A stretch of 15,535 bases of DNA from Candidatus Limivicinus faecipullorum. Lineage in GTDB: Bacteria; Bacillota; Clostridia; Oscillospirales; Oscillospiraceae. The stretch's first letter is position 1, and each line of letters opens with the position of its first letter. The notes under the pieces were generated by a model, which worked only from the letters and a program-made list of their open reading frames with translations, had not been told where the DNA came from and made no database searches. Shown here in pieces: positions 1 through 6,337 of the stretch. Both the position numbers and the translations under genes were made by a program. The stretch spans positions 1-15,535 of the forward strand of contig DVHY01000193.1 in NCBI GenBank assembly GCA_018711755.1. Reading direction: 5' to 3'.

Positions 1-273
1 GAAATACCTGGACAGCCTCAGCATTGCCGGGCTTTTAAAAGCCGTGGCGGAAAAGTTCTTCCAGTGGCTCAGCTTCACCGCCAGGGCCCCCAGGGCCAGG
101 AGGATGAACAGTCCGCAGATACCGGCAGGGATGTAGAGCATAGGGGAGCTGCCAAGGAAGCTCAGCTGAGACGGCTGCATCGACGCCATTTTGATTCCCA
201 GGGCGCCCAGTACAGCGCCGGACAGATACACATAGGGGTGGTCCCTCTTTATAAAGTTTACCAGTTTTTTCAT
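1..273 (-). CDS. Membrane protein of the lysine-responsive operon, N-terminal fragment (possible ABC permease)
   Basis: This is an open frame of 91 codons from an ATG at 273 to the left edge with no stop, so the gene is cut by the window. A good Shine-Dalgarno (GGAGG, 280-284) lies 6 bases before the ATG. The protein starts MKKLVNFIKRDHPYVYLSG and shows two hydrophobic stretches, about residues 15-30 and 46-66, separated by a short polar loop, so it is a membrane protein. Codon choice matches the neighbouring genes. It begins 57 bases after the stop of the binding-protein gene on the same strand, with no terminator between, so it is probably co-transcribed and under the same lysine riboswitch. 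An ABC permease is the expected partner of such a binding protein, but the visible part has no permease motif, so that role is inferred from context only. A different, slightly longer frame over the same bases (35-286) reads as a poor protein and is rejected. Confidence 0.6.
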   Translation of the reverse strand, partial: MKKLVNFIKRDHPYVYLSGAVLGALGIKMASMQPSQLSFLGSSPMLYIPAGICGLFILLALGALAVKLSHWKNFSATAFKSPAMLRLSRYF

Positions 274-330
274 CTTGAGCCTCCATGGGTCAGCTATTTT
301 TTCCGCTGCTCCGGCGGGTAAAACTTAAAA

Positions 331-1212
331 TCAGTTGGGCTGGTTCTCCACTGCCCAGTTCCACAGTTCGTCAAAGTCCTCCTGGGTGTAGGTGGCCAGG
401 GCCGCGTTGACATCTGCCAGAAGCTGGTCGTCGCTCTTCCTCAGGCCCACGCAGGAGCCGTTGAAGCCCAGTTCAAAGCCGTCCCCCTCAGCAAACTCGA
501 TTATGTTGTAATCCGGGTTCAGCTCCAGGTAGCTGGTGGAATTCTCCAGGTTGATGACTATGGCGTCGCAGGTGCCCTGGTCAAGGCGGGAGATCATGTT
601 GGGCACGCTGTCCACAGGGGGCAGGTGGTTCACGCCTTCCATCTGGTCGATGACGGTGTCCAGCATGGTGTCCTTCTGGCCCAGGATGCTGGCGCCGGAG
701 AAGTCGTTGATGGTGGTGCCGCCGGCATAGGGGGAATCAGGCAGAGTCATGAGGCCGTAGACGGTGACGTGGTAGGGATCGGAGAAGTTGATGGACTGGC
801 GGCGATCCTCGGTGTCGGCCATGCCGGCGATGATGGCGTCTATCTGGCCCTGGTTGAGAGCCTCTATAAGTCCGGTCCAGGCCAGCTTCACGATGACCAG
901 CTCACGGCCCAGGGACTCGGCGATGTGCTTTGCTATCTGCACGTCGTAGCCTTCGGCGTAGGCGCCGGGCACGTTCTCAATGGGGTAGTTGGTATCGCTG
1001 GCGGTGTCCTCCTGCCAGTTGCTGGGGGCGTATGCGCACTCCATGCCCACACGGAACTGGAGGGTCTCTCCGCTGTCGCCGCTCTCCTGGGCGGGGGCCT
1101 CGGCGTCCTCCTCGGCAGGTGTCCCGGTGGCCTGGGTCTGGCTGCTGCCGCAGGCGGCCAGGGAGAATATCATAAGGGCCGCAAGCAAAAGGCTTATCAT
1201 TCTTCTTGTCAT
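331..1212 (-). CDS. Lipoprotein amino-acid-binding protein of an ABC transporter (lysine likely)
   Basis: A 293-residue extracytoplasmic solute-binding protein of the SBP_bac_3 family, expected to capture an amino acid outside the membrane and pass it to an ABC permease. Residues 1-20 are a lipoprotein signal peptide ending in a lipobox (LAAC, lipidated Cys21), followed by a Ser/Thr/Gln/Glu-rich linker to about residue 50. The binding domain fills the rest: FRVGMECAYAP at its start, GYDVQIAKHIAESLG, the hinge-proximal WTGLIEALNQGQIDAIIAGM, and TEDRRQSINFSDPY, where the Arg pair matches the ligand-carboxylate site of the family. The ATG at 1212 has an AAAGGA site 12 bases upstream, a rather long spacing. 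An out-of-frame ATG at 1219 sits closer but gives no credible protein. A lysine riboswitch and terminator lie directly upstream on the same strand, so lysine is the best substrate guess. Family call is firm; substrate is inferred from the riboswitch. Confidence 0.93.
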   Translation of the reverse strand: MTRRMISLLLAALMIFSLAACGSSQTQATGTPAEEDAEAPAQESGDSGETLQFRVGMECAYAPSNWQEDTASDTNYPIENVPGAYAEGYDVQIAKHIAESLGRELVIVKLAWTGLIEALNQGQIDAIIAGMADTEDRRQSINFSDPYHVTVYGLMTLPDSPYAGGTTINDFSGASILGQKDTMLDTVIDQMEGVNHLPPVDSVPNMISRLDQGTCDAIVINLENSTSYLELNPDYNIIEFAEGDGFELGFNGSCVGLRKSDDQLLADVNAALATYTQEDFDELWNWAVENQPN

Positions 1213-1242
1213 TTTTCATTTCCGTCCTTTCAGTCATAATAC

Positions 1243-1278
1243 AAAAAGCCATGGCTGCGTGTACCGCATCCATGGCTT
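1243..1278 (-). terminator. Riboswitch-controlled intrinsic terminator
   Basis: On the minus strand AAGCCATGG (1278-1270) pairs perfectly with CCATGGCTT (1254-1246). An inner stem TGCG/CGCA and a 5-base loop sit at the tip, and the T-run ends at 1243. It lies between the lysine aptamer and the binding-protein gene, the standard place for an expression platform. The 5' arm bases AGCCA (1277-1273) are complementary to TGGCT (1326-1322) just after the aptamer, which gives a way to break the terminator when lysine is low. Confidence 0.9.
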
Positions 1279-1324
1279 AATGACGAGATCATTGCCCCCG
1301 GAATGTGTTCCGGGAACATACAGC

Positions 1325-1495
1325 CAATGATAGCGCTCCACAATTCAGTGACAGTCCGCAGGATATTCTCCGGCGGCCCAGCAGAAAAGGTTCAGAACCT
1401 CTTTTCAACTTCGGCGGCGGCCCCTTTCGCCCCATCGGAAGTTCTGCCTTCCTCAAGGATGGCGGCTACTGATGACAACCGCGCCTCTACCATTG
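1325..1495 (-). promoter_or_regulatory. Lysine riboswitch (L-box) aptamer
   Basis: A 171-base lysine-sensing RNA on the minus strand. P1 is CAATGGTAG (1495-1487) with CTATCATTG (1333-1325), nine pairs with one G-U. Conserved L-box blocks appear in order: GGTAGAGGCGCG, CAGTAGCC, GCGAAAGGGG, CGCCGCCGAAG, TGCTGGGCCG, GGACTGTCA and TGGAGCGCTATC. I can fold all five helices: P2 with its GGAAG/CTTCC tip hairpin, P3 (AAAAGAGGTTC with GAACCTTTT), P4 (GCCGC with GCGGAC) and P5 (CAC/GTG). Known members of this class bind lysine and, in Firmicutes, terminate lysine biosynthesis or uptake genes. The terminator at 1243-1278 fits that mode. A hairpin CCCGGAA/TTCCGGG (1314-1297) and CAATGAT (1294-1288), complementary to the 3' strand of P1, lie in the linker. 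Confidence 0.95.
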
Positions 1496-1538
1496 TCCCA
1501 AAGCCTCTCGGCTCCGGGCAATTTATTTTGTTGGGCTG

Positions 1539-1567
1539 AGACTAGCGCATTTTTCACATCTTGTCAA
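1539..1567 (-). promoter_or_regulatory. Probable promoter of the lysine riboswitch operon
   Basis: A perfect -35 TTGACA (1567-1562, minus strand) is followed after 17 bases by TAGTCT (1544-1539), a weak -10 matching three of six consensus positions. The start site would fall near 1532, about 37 bases before the riboswitch P1. Position supports it; the -10 is poor. Confidence 0.5.
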
Positions 1568-1670
1568 TACCCCATTTTCTATTTCTTGCAAACGCACAAA
1601 TTCCTTCAATTTTTTCCAGAAAATTTTGTTGTTTCAAACAAGCATGCCGGAGGCGACCTCTTTATTTTTT

Positions 1671-1701
1671 TATACACTTTTAATGGGAAATGTGTTATCA
1701 T
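1671..1701 (+). promoter_or_regulatory. Possible promoter of ktrB
   Basis: An extended -10, TGT followed by TATCAT (1696-1701), lies about 45 bases before the ktrB start. The best -35 is TATACA (1671-1676) with a long 19-base spacer. The extended -10 may compensate. The 5' leader would be about 37 bases, too short for a riboswitch. Confidence 0.4.
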
Positions 1702-1732
1702 GGGACCTGGACCGAAAAGGCAATACAAGCAT

Positions 1733-1737
1733 GGAGG
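1733..1737 (+). promoter_or_regulatory. Ribosome binding site deciding the ktrB start
   Basis: GGAGG with a 7-base spacer to the ATG at 1745. In-frame upstream codons (from 1472, or the ATG at 1700) lack such a site and lie across the promoter or the antisense of the lysine leader, so 1745 is preferred. Confidence 0.75.
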
Positions 1738-1744
1738 CTTGCAA

Positions 1745-3073
1745 ATGCACAGCTTTATCAAACGTCTCTCCACATCCCAGATAATCATTCTGGGTTTTGC
1801 GGGCGTAATACTTCTGGGCAGTCTGCTGCTGACGCTGCCCTTTGCCACTCTGGACGGCTATGGCGCTCCCTTTGCCGACGCCCTTTTTACCGCCACCTCC
1901 GCCGTCTGCGTCACCGGGCTGGTTGTCCACGATACCGCCACCTACTGGTCTACATTCGGCCAAACGGTAATCATCCTCCTCATTCAGATTGGAGGTATGG
2001 GAGTTGTCACCATTGCGGTGGCCCTCTATTCCATCTCCGGCAAGCGCATCAGCCTCAAACAGCGCAGCACCATGCAGGAGTCCATCTCCGCACACAAGCT
2101 GGAGGGCATAGTGGGCATGACCGGTTTTATAATCAGGATGACCCTGGTCTTTGAGCTGATGGGGGCCCTGCTTCTCGCCCCCGTGTTCATCCCTCAGTTC
2201 GGACTTGCCAGGGGCATAGGCTACAGCCTCTTTCACTCCATTTCCGCCTTCTGCAACGCTGGCTTCGACCTGATGGGCATAGACAGCCCCTATTCCTCCG
2301 TCACCGCCTACGTGGCCAATCCTCTGGTGAACATCGCCATCATGTCCCTCATCGTCATCGGCGGCATCGGCTTTCTCACCTGGGACGACATACGCTGCAA
2401 CGGCCTGCATTTCAGGCGCTACCAGCTGCAAAGCAAGGTGGCCATAGTCACCTCCCTGCTGCTCATATTTATCCCCGCCGTCTATTTCTTCTTTTTTGAG
2501 CTGTCGGAAATGGACACTTTGCCCCGTGTGCTGGGTTCCCTATTTCAGTCCGTTACCCCCCGCACAGCAGGCTTCAACTCCGTGGACCTGACAAAGCTCA
2601 GCGACTGCGGCGTGTTCATCATGATAATGCTCATGCTGGTGGGCGGCTCCCCCGGCTCTACCGCCGGCGGTATGAAGACCACCACCCTGGCCGTCATCCT
2701 GGCCAACGCCGTCTGCGTCTTCCGCCACCGGGACAGCGCCCGCTTCTTCGGCCGCCGTGTCTCCGAAGACACGGTGCGCAGCGCAGCCACTATCCTGGCC
2801 ATGTACCTGGTCCTGTTTATCGCCGGAGCACTGGTCATAAGCCGGGTAGAGGACCTGCCTCTGCTCACCTGTCTCTTTGAGACCGCCTCGGCCATAGGCA
2901 CCGTGGGCCTCACCCTTGGCATCACCCCGGAGCTGAGCCAGCTGTCCAGGGCCATACTCATCTTCCTGATGTACATGGGCCGTGTGGGCGGTCTTACCCT
3001 CATCTTCGCCACCACCGCTCCCAGCCAGGGCGTCTCCGCCCGCTATCCCCAGGGCAAGCTCAACGTGGGCTGA
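1745..3073 (+). CDS. ktrB: Potassium uptake system membrane subunit KtrB (TrkH/KtrB family)
   Basis: A 442-residue K+-translocating membrane subunit, the usual length for KtrB. It forms the pore of a Na+- or H+-linked K+ uptake system gated by KtrA. Four pore repeats are visible, each with the selectivity-filter glycine: VCVTGL (54-59), FCNAGF (169-174), RTAGFN (273-278) and IGTVGL (384-389). The intramembrane gate loop GGSPGSTAGGMKT (300-312) is typical of the family, as are QIGGMGVVT (81-89) and GGIGFLTW (206-213). The N-terminus is a short basic stretch followed by the first hydrophobic helix at about 12-32. The start at 1745 is chosen by its Shine-Dalgarno site and because KtrB proteins begin close to the first helix. 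ktrA follows 170 bases downstream on the same strand. No c-di-AMP riboswitch, common upstream of such genes, fits in the short leader. Ion coupling cannot be read from the sequence. Confidence 0.95.
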   Translation: MHSFIKRLSTSQIIILGFAGVILLGSLLLTLPFATLDGYGAPFADALFTATSAVCVTGLVVHDTATYWSTFGQTVIILLIQIGGMGVVTIAVALYSISGKRISLKQRSTMQESISAHKLEGIVGMTGFIIRMTLVFELMGALLLAPVFIPQFGLARGIGYSLFHSISAFCNAGFDLMGIDSPYSSVTAYVANPLVNIAIMSLIVIGGIGFLTWDDIRCNGLHFRRYQLQSKVAIVTSLLLIFIPAVYFFFFELSEMDTLPRVLGSLFQSVTPRTAGFNSVDLTKLSDCGVFIMIMLMLVGGSPGSTAGGMKTTTLAVILANAVCVFRHRDSARFFGRRVSEDTVRSAATILAMYLVLFIAGALVISRVEDLPLLTCLFETASAIGTVGLTLGITPELSQLSRAILIFLMYMGRVGGLTLIFATTAPSQGVSARYPQGKLNVG

Positions 3074-3089
3074 CATCCTGCCCCCGCTC

Positions 3090-3142
3090 ACGGGCCTTGC
3101 GGCGCCTGCTTTTCGCTCCGGCGGAAAAGGCGCAGGGCCCGT
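3090..3142 (+). other. Large stem-loop between ktrB and ktrA
   Basis: ACGGGCCTTGCG (3090-3101) pairs with CGCAGGGCCCGT (3131-3142) over 12 pairs with one G-U. Inside, CTTTTC (3109-3114) pairs with GAAAAG (3124-3129), leaving an asymmetric internal loop. It begins 17 bases after the ktrB stop. It has only a short T-run (about 3157-3160) well downstream, so it is not a clean intrinsic terminator. It may stabilise the ktrB end of the message or lower ktrA output. Confidence 0.5.
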
Positions 3143-3243
3143 CTGTCTGTACATGCTTTTACCCGACTTTCCCATAGTTGCCGGCTTTCGTTTATTCAGG
3201 ACTATTAAAAACATGCCGCTGATGCGGCGGAATGGAGACAGCA

Positions 3244-3891
3244 ATGAAATCAGTTCTCATAATCGGCCTGGGCCGCTTCGGCAGCCACATCGCCAGAAAA
3301 CTCAACGCCATGGGCCACGAGGTCATGGCCGTGGACAGCAACGAGGATAGGATAAACAGCGTCCTCCCCTTTACCACCAGCGCCCAGATAGGCGACAGCA
3401 CCAACCGGGCTTTTCTGGAGAGCCTGGGGGTAGACAGCTTCGACTCCTGCATCGTGGCCATAGGCGACAACTTCCAGAACTCTCTGGAGACCGCCTATCT
3501 GCTCAAAGACCTGGGGGCAAAGCACGTGGTCGCCCGGGCCTCCAGCGGTGTACAGGAGAAGTTCCTCCTGCGCAACGGCGCCGACCAGGTGGTATACCCG
3601 GAAAAGCAGCTGGCGGCGTGGATAGCCATCCGCTGCACCAGCGAGCACATTCTCGACTACATAGAGCTGGAGGGCGACTACTCCATCTATGAGCTGTCCA
3701 TCCCGGACAACTGGCTGGGCAAGACCGTAGCTCAGCTGGATATCCGCAAAAAACACGGCATAAACATCCTGGGCATCCGGGAAAACGGCCGGCTGAACCT
3801 CAACGTCACTCCCGACTCCCTGCTGAACCGGGGCTGCTCCATTCTGGTGCTGGGCCCGGACAACGCCATGCAGAAGGTCTTCAAAATCTGA
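3244..3891 (+). CDS. ktrA: Potassium uptake regulatory subunit KtrA (RCK / TrkA family)
   Basis: A 215-residue cytosolic RCK protein that forms the gating ring under KtrB and senses nucleotides. The N-terminal Rossmann domain shows VLIIGLGRFG (GxGxxG at residues 8-13), the acidic residue ending strand 2 (AVDSNEDR, Asp31) and IGDSTN near residue 50. The C-terminal RCK_C domain covers about 135-215 (YELSIPDNWLGKTVAQLDIR, then ILGIRENG). Two ATGs are in frame at 3232 and 3244. The second is preferred because GGAGA (3234-3238) sits 5 bases before it and the Rossmann strand starts at once. It is paired with ktrB upstream, and a strong terminator follows within 20 bases of the stop. A weak separate promoter is conceivable (TTGCCG at 3178, TATTAA at 3203, spacer 19). 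The family call is secure. Confidence 0.94.
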   Translation: MKSVLIIGLGRFGSHIARKLNAMGHEVMAVDSNEDRINSVLPFTTSAQIGDSTNRAFLESLGVDSFDSCIVAIGDNFQNSLETAYLLKDLGAKHVVARASSGVQEKFLLRNGADQVVYPEKQLAAWIAIRCTSEHILDYIELEGDYSIYELSIPDNWLGKTVAQLDIRKKHGINILGIRENGRLNLNVTPDSLLNRGCSILVLGPDNAMQKVFKI

Positions 3892-3908
3892 CCGGAGAGG
3901 GCGAAGAC

Positions 3909-3955
3909 ATACAGAGAGACCGCAGCGGAAAACCGCTGCGGTCTCTCTGTATTTT
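3909..3955 (+). terminator. Intrinsic terminator after ktrA
   Basis: A perfect 20-bp stem: ATACAGAGAGACCGCAGCGG (3909-3928) against its complement at 3933-3952, loop AAAA, followed by a T-rich tract (ATTTTGG, then TTATTTTAATTTTATT). It sits between the convergent ends of ktrA and the glycogen operon. On the minus strand the hairpin is equally strong but the following bases (GTCTTCGCC) are a weaker T-tract, so it may act on both strands with a preference for plus. Confidence 0.92.
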
Positions 3956-3958
3956 GGC

Positions 3959-6337
3959 TTATTTTAATTTTATTATGTCGGCGTTCAGGGGGCCTATGCT
4001 GCCGCAGTAAGTGCCGCAGCCCGCCTCCTGGCAGTTGGCCACATAGCTGTAGGCCTGGGTCCCCCGGTTTATCACCGCAAGGAAAGCCCCGTCCTCCGCC
4101 TTCTCCCCGAAGGCGTCCGCTCCGTCCCTGATATAGCGCAGGATGAGCAGCACGTCCTTGTTTGCCGCCATGAAGCTGGCGCCGCCGGTGGACAGCACGG
4201 GAGTGCTGTTTCTCAGCTGGGCCAGGGCGGCATAGTAGTCGTGGAGGGATTCATCCCCCTCTTTAAAGGGCAGGCGGTTAAAGGGGTCGTTGATGCCGCA
4301 CATTCCCTGCTCGTCCCCGTAATATATGCAGGGCACTCCGGGGATAGTGAACTGTATGGCGGCGCACAGCCGCTGCAGGGCTGCCGCCCGATCCAGTTCC
4401 TCAGGGCCGAAATATATCTTCAGCTGGTCTTCCCGGCTCAGTGAGCGCAGCCACACATTGGTGGCAAGAGCCGTGCGCAGCCGCTCCACGTCATGGGAGC
4501 CCAGCAGGTTCATAAGGGCGTAATACATGGGCTTGGGGTAGTTCATCTGCTGGGATATGAAGAACTCGCACAGGGCGTGGGCGTCGGAATAGCCGTGCAT
4601 GAAGGCCAGCACCGCATCCCTCAGGGGATAGTTCATCACCGAGTCCAGGGCGGCGCCCAGGGCATAGCGGCGGCGGCTGCCGTAGCTCTCCTTGATTATG
4701 GCGTCCTCCCAGACCTCCCCTATTATGGGAGCATCGGGCTTCACGGCCTTCACCGAATCCCTTATGAGTTCCAGCACGTCGTCGGGCAGCTCGTCGGCCA
4801 CATCCAACCTCCAGCCGGAGGCCCCGTGGCGCAGCCACAGCTTTACCACGCTGTCCTCCCCGGTGACTATGTCCTGCTGCCACTTGGGGTTTTGCTCGTC
4901 CACCTCCGGCAGGTCCTTGAAGCCCCACCAGCAGCGGTATTCGTCGGGAAATTTGCTGAAATCGTACCAGCGGTAATATTCCGAGTCTTTGCCCTGGCAG
5001 GCACCCTTGCCGGGATAACTGCCGTAGCGGTTGAAGTAGCGGCTGTCCGCCCCGGTGTGGGAGTAGACTCCGTCCAGGATAAGGCGTATGCCCGCCTTTT
5101 CCGCCTGGGCGCACAGGTGCTCAAAGTCCTCCATGGTACCCAGGATCGGGTCCGGCCGGTGATAATCGGAGGTGTCATAGCGATGGTTGGACCGCGCCTC
5201 CACTATGGGATTGAGGTAGAGGCAGCTGATGCCAAGCTCTTTCAGATAGGGCAGCTTCCCCTCAATGCCTTTGAAGGTGCCGCCGTAAAAGTCATCGGGG
5301 CTGTAGCTGCTCTCAAAGGGCCGGGGCTGCCAGCGCACCGGCTCCTCCAGGCTCTTGTGCAGCTCCGGGGTCTGGCCCAGGGAACGGTGATACTCCACGC
5401 CTTTGCTGGCGGTATCGTCGTCGCTGAAGCCGAAGCGGTCGGGAAAGACCTGATACATCACGCTGCGGCGGAACCAGGCGGGGGTGTCGAAGCCCCGCTC
5501 ATACACCGTCAGCCTGAAGCCGCCCCCCTCCCGGCCCATGAGCCGGCCGATATATCCGGTGCCGTCCGGACAGAGCCAGTGGCAGCCCACCACGGTCTCT
5601 ATCCTGAAACGATACCAAAGGGCCTGGGCAGTCTCCGGGGCGGTAAAGCTGGCGGAAAAGCAGCTGCCCGTCTGCCTCATGGGATAGCTCCACTCCACAT
5701 TGTCTCCGTATACTATCAGCTCCGCCTTCTTCACCTTGCCGCCCTGGAGGCGGAAGGCCAGGCGGACCTGACTGCCGCACTCCACGGCCCCGGCGGGGCT
5801 GCGGTATACGGCCATGCGGCTGTCGTGGGCCACCGCCAGCTCCGTGGAGGCCGTATGCCTCAGCACGCCTATCACATTGGCGGTACGGGGCTGGAGGGCG
5901 TACATGTCCTCCAGGTTGATGCCCGTGGAGCGCAGGTCCTCGCAGCAGCGGGACACGGAGTAATAAGCGGCGTTGAGGGCAAAGCCGCAGTCATCCATCA
6001 GAAGGCGCATCACCTCCGGGGCCATAAGGGGGTTGCCCCGGGAATAGAAACATTCCCCCAGCCTGTCCAGCGTCAGGCCCATGAGCAGGCAGTCATGGAT
6101 GGCGGCGTAGCTGGTGGCCGAAGCCTGAAAGTATTGCTGTATCAGGCTGGCCGCCGGCGCCGCCTCCAGCTGTTCGATCAGCTCCTTATCCCCGCCTACG
6201 GGGACCCAGCGTCCCTCCCGGAACTCCGCTTCCACCTCGCGGCGGTCACTGTAGCTGACGGTCATACAGCAGCCCTGGGACCAGTGTTCCTTATAGCTGC
6301 CGCCGAAATAAACCTTATATCTTCTCAGAGCATCCAT
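3959..6337 (-). CDS. GH13 alpha-glucan-acting enzyme (neopullulanase / cyclomaltodextrinase-like) with extra N-terminal domain
   Basis: A 792-residue alpha-amylase superfamily enzyme, cytoplasmic by lack of a signal peptide, probably acting on alpha-1,4 or alpha-1,6 bonds of glycogen or maltodextrin. Residues about 175-285 form a CBM34-like beta domain (MAVYRSPAGAVECGSQVRL onward). The TIM barrel runs from SVMYQVFPDRF (292-302). GH13 motifs: region I LDGVYSHTG (Asp422), region II GWRLDVADE (nucleophile Asp512), region III GEVWED (acid/base Glu541) and region IV LLGSHDVER (His615-Asp616), so catalysis should be intact. Typical relatives of about 600 residues begin near the CBM34-like part; here about 170 residues of mostly helical-looking sequence precede it, which I do not recognise. 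The ATG at 6337 lies inside the last codons of glgA, overlapping 13 bases, with only a distant AGGAG, so translation is probably coupled to glgA. Exact bond specificity cannot be read. Confidence 0.9.
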   Translation of the reverse strand: MDALRRYKVYFGGSYKEHWSQGCCMTVSYSDRREVEAEFREGRWVPVGGDKELIEQLEAAPAASLIQQYFQASATSYAAIHDCLLMGLTLDRLGECFYSRGNPLMAPEVMRLLMDDCGFALNAAYYSVSRCCEDLRSTGINLEDMYALQPRTANVIGVLRHTASTELAVAHDSRMAVYRSPAGAVECGSQVRLAFRLQGGKVKKAELIVYGDNVEWSYPMRQTGSCFSASFTAPETAQALWYRFRIETVVGCHWLCPDGTGYIGRLMGREGGGFRLTVYERGFDTPAWFRRSVMYQVFPDRFGFSDDDTASKGVEYHRSLGQTPELHKSLEEPVRWQPRPFESSYSPDDFYGGTFKGIEGKLPYLKELGISCLYLNPIVEARSNHRYDTSDYHRPDPILGTMEDFEHLCAQAEKAGIRLILDGVYSHTGADSRYFNRYGSYPGKGACQGKDSEYYRWYDFSKFPDEYRCWWGFKDLPEVDEQNPKWQQDIVTGEDSVVKLWLRHGASGWRLDVADELPDDVLELIRDSVKAVKPDAPIIGEVWEDAIIKESYGSRRRYALGAALDSVMNYPLRDAVLAFMHGYSDAHALCEFFISQQMNYPKPMYYALMNLLGSHDVERLRTALATNVWLRSLSREDQLKIYFGPEELDRAAALQRLCAAIQFTIPGVPCIYYGDEQGMCGINDPFNRLPFKEGDESLHDYYAALAQLRNSTPVLSTGGASFMAANKDVLLILRYIRDGADAFGEKAEDGAFLAVINRGTQAYSYVANCQEAGCGTYCGSIGPLNADIIKLK

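Larger units (their letters stand above)
1213..1744. other. Divergent intergenic region: lysine leader (minus) and ktrB promoter (plus)
   Basis: This 532-base gap holds no credible gene. Its left two thirds is the untranslated leader of the minus-strand lysine operon: promoter, riboswitch aptamer, linker hairpin and terminator. Its right third is AT-rich and holds the plus-strand promoter and ribosome site for ktrB. A perfect inverted repeat TTGTTT-C-AAACAA sits at 1629-1641 between the two promoters. Short frames that cross this region, such as 1303-1539 plus, lie antisense to the riboswitch and are not believed. Confidence 0.8.

Noticed and set aside
35..286. An 83-codon minus-strand frame starting at 286
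   Set aside because: The frame starting at the ATG at 273 gives hydrophobic segments, good codon choice and a proper ribosome site; the 286 frame is Pro/Gly/Arg-rich with none of these.
1243..1567. T-box leader as an explanation of the minus-strand leader
   Set aside because: No T-box core sequence was seen, whereas the lysine riboswitch blocks and five helices are all present.
1472..1744. A longer ktrB starting at 1472
   Set aside because: The extra 91 codons run across the lysine promoter and the ktrB promoter and have no family similarity; 1745 has a strong ribosome site.
1540..1744. c-di-AMP (ydaO-type) riboswitch upstream of ktrB
   Set aside because: The likely leader is about 37 bases and no ydaO consensus block was found.
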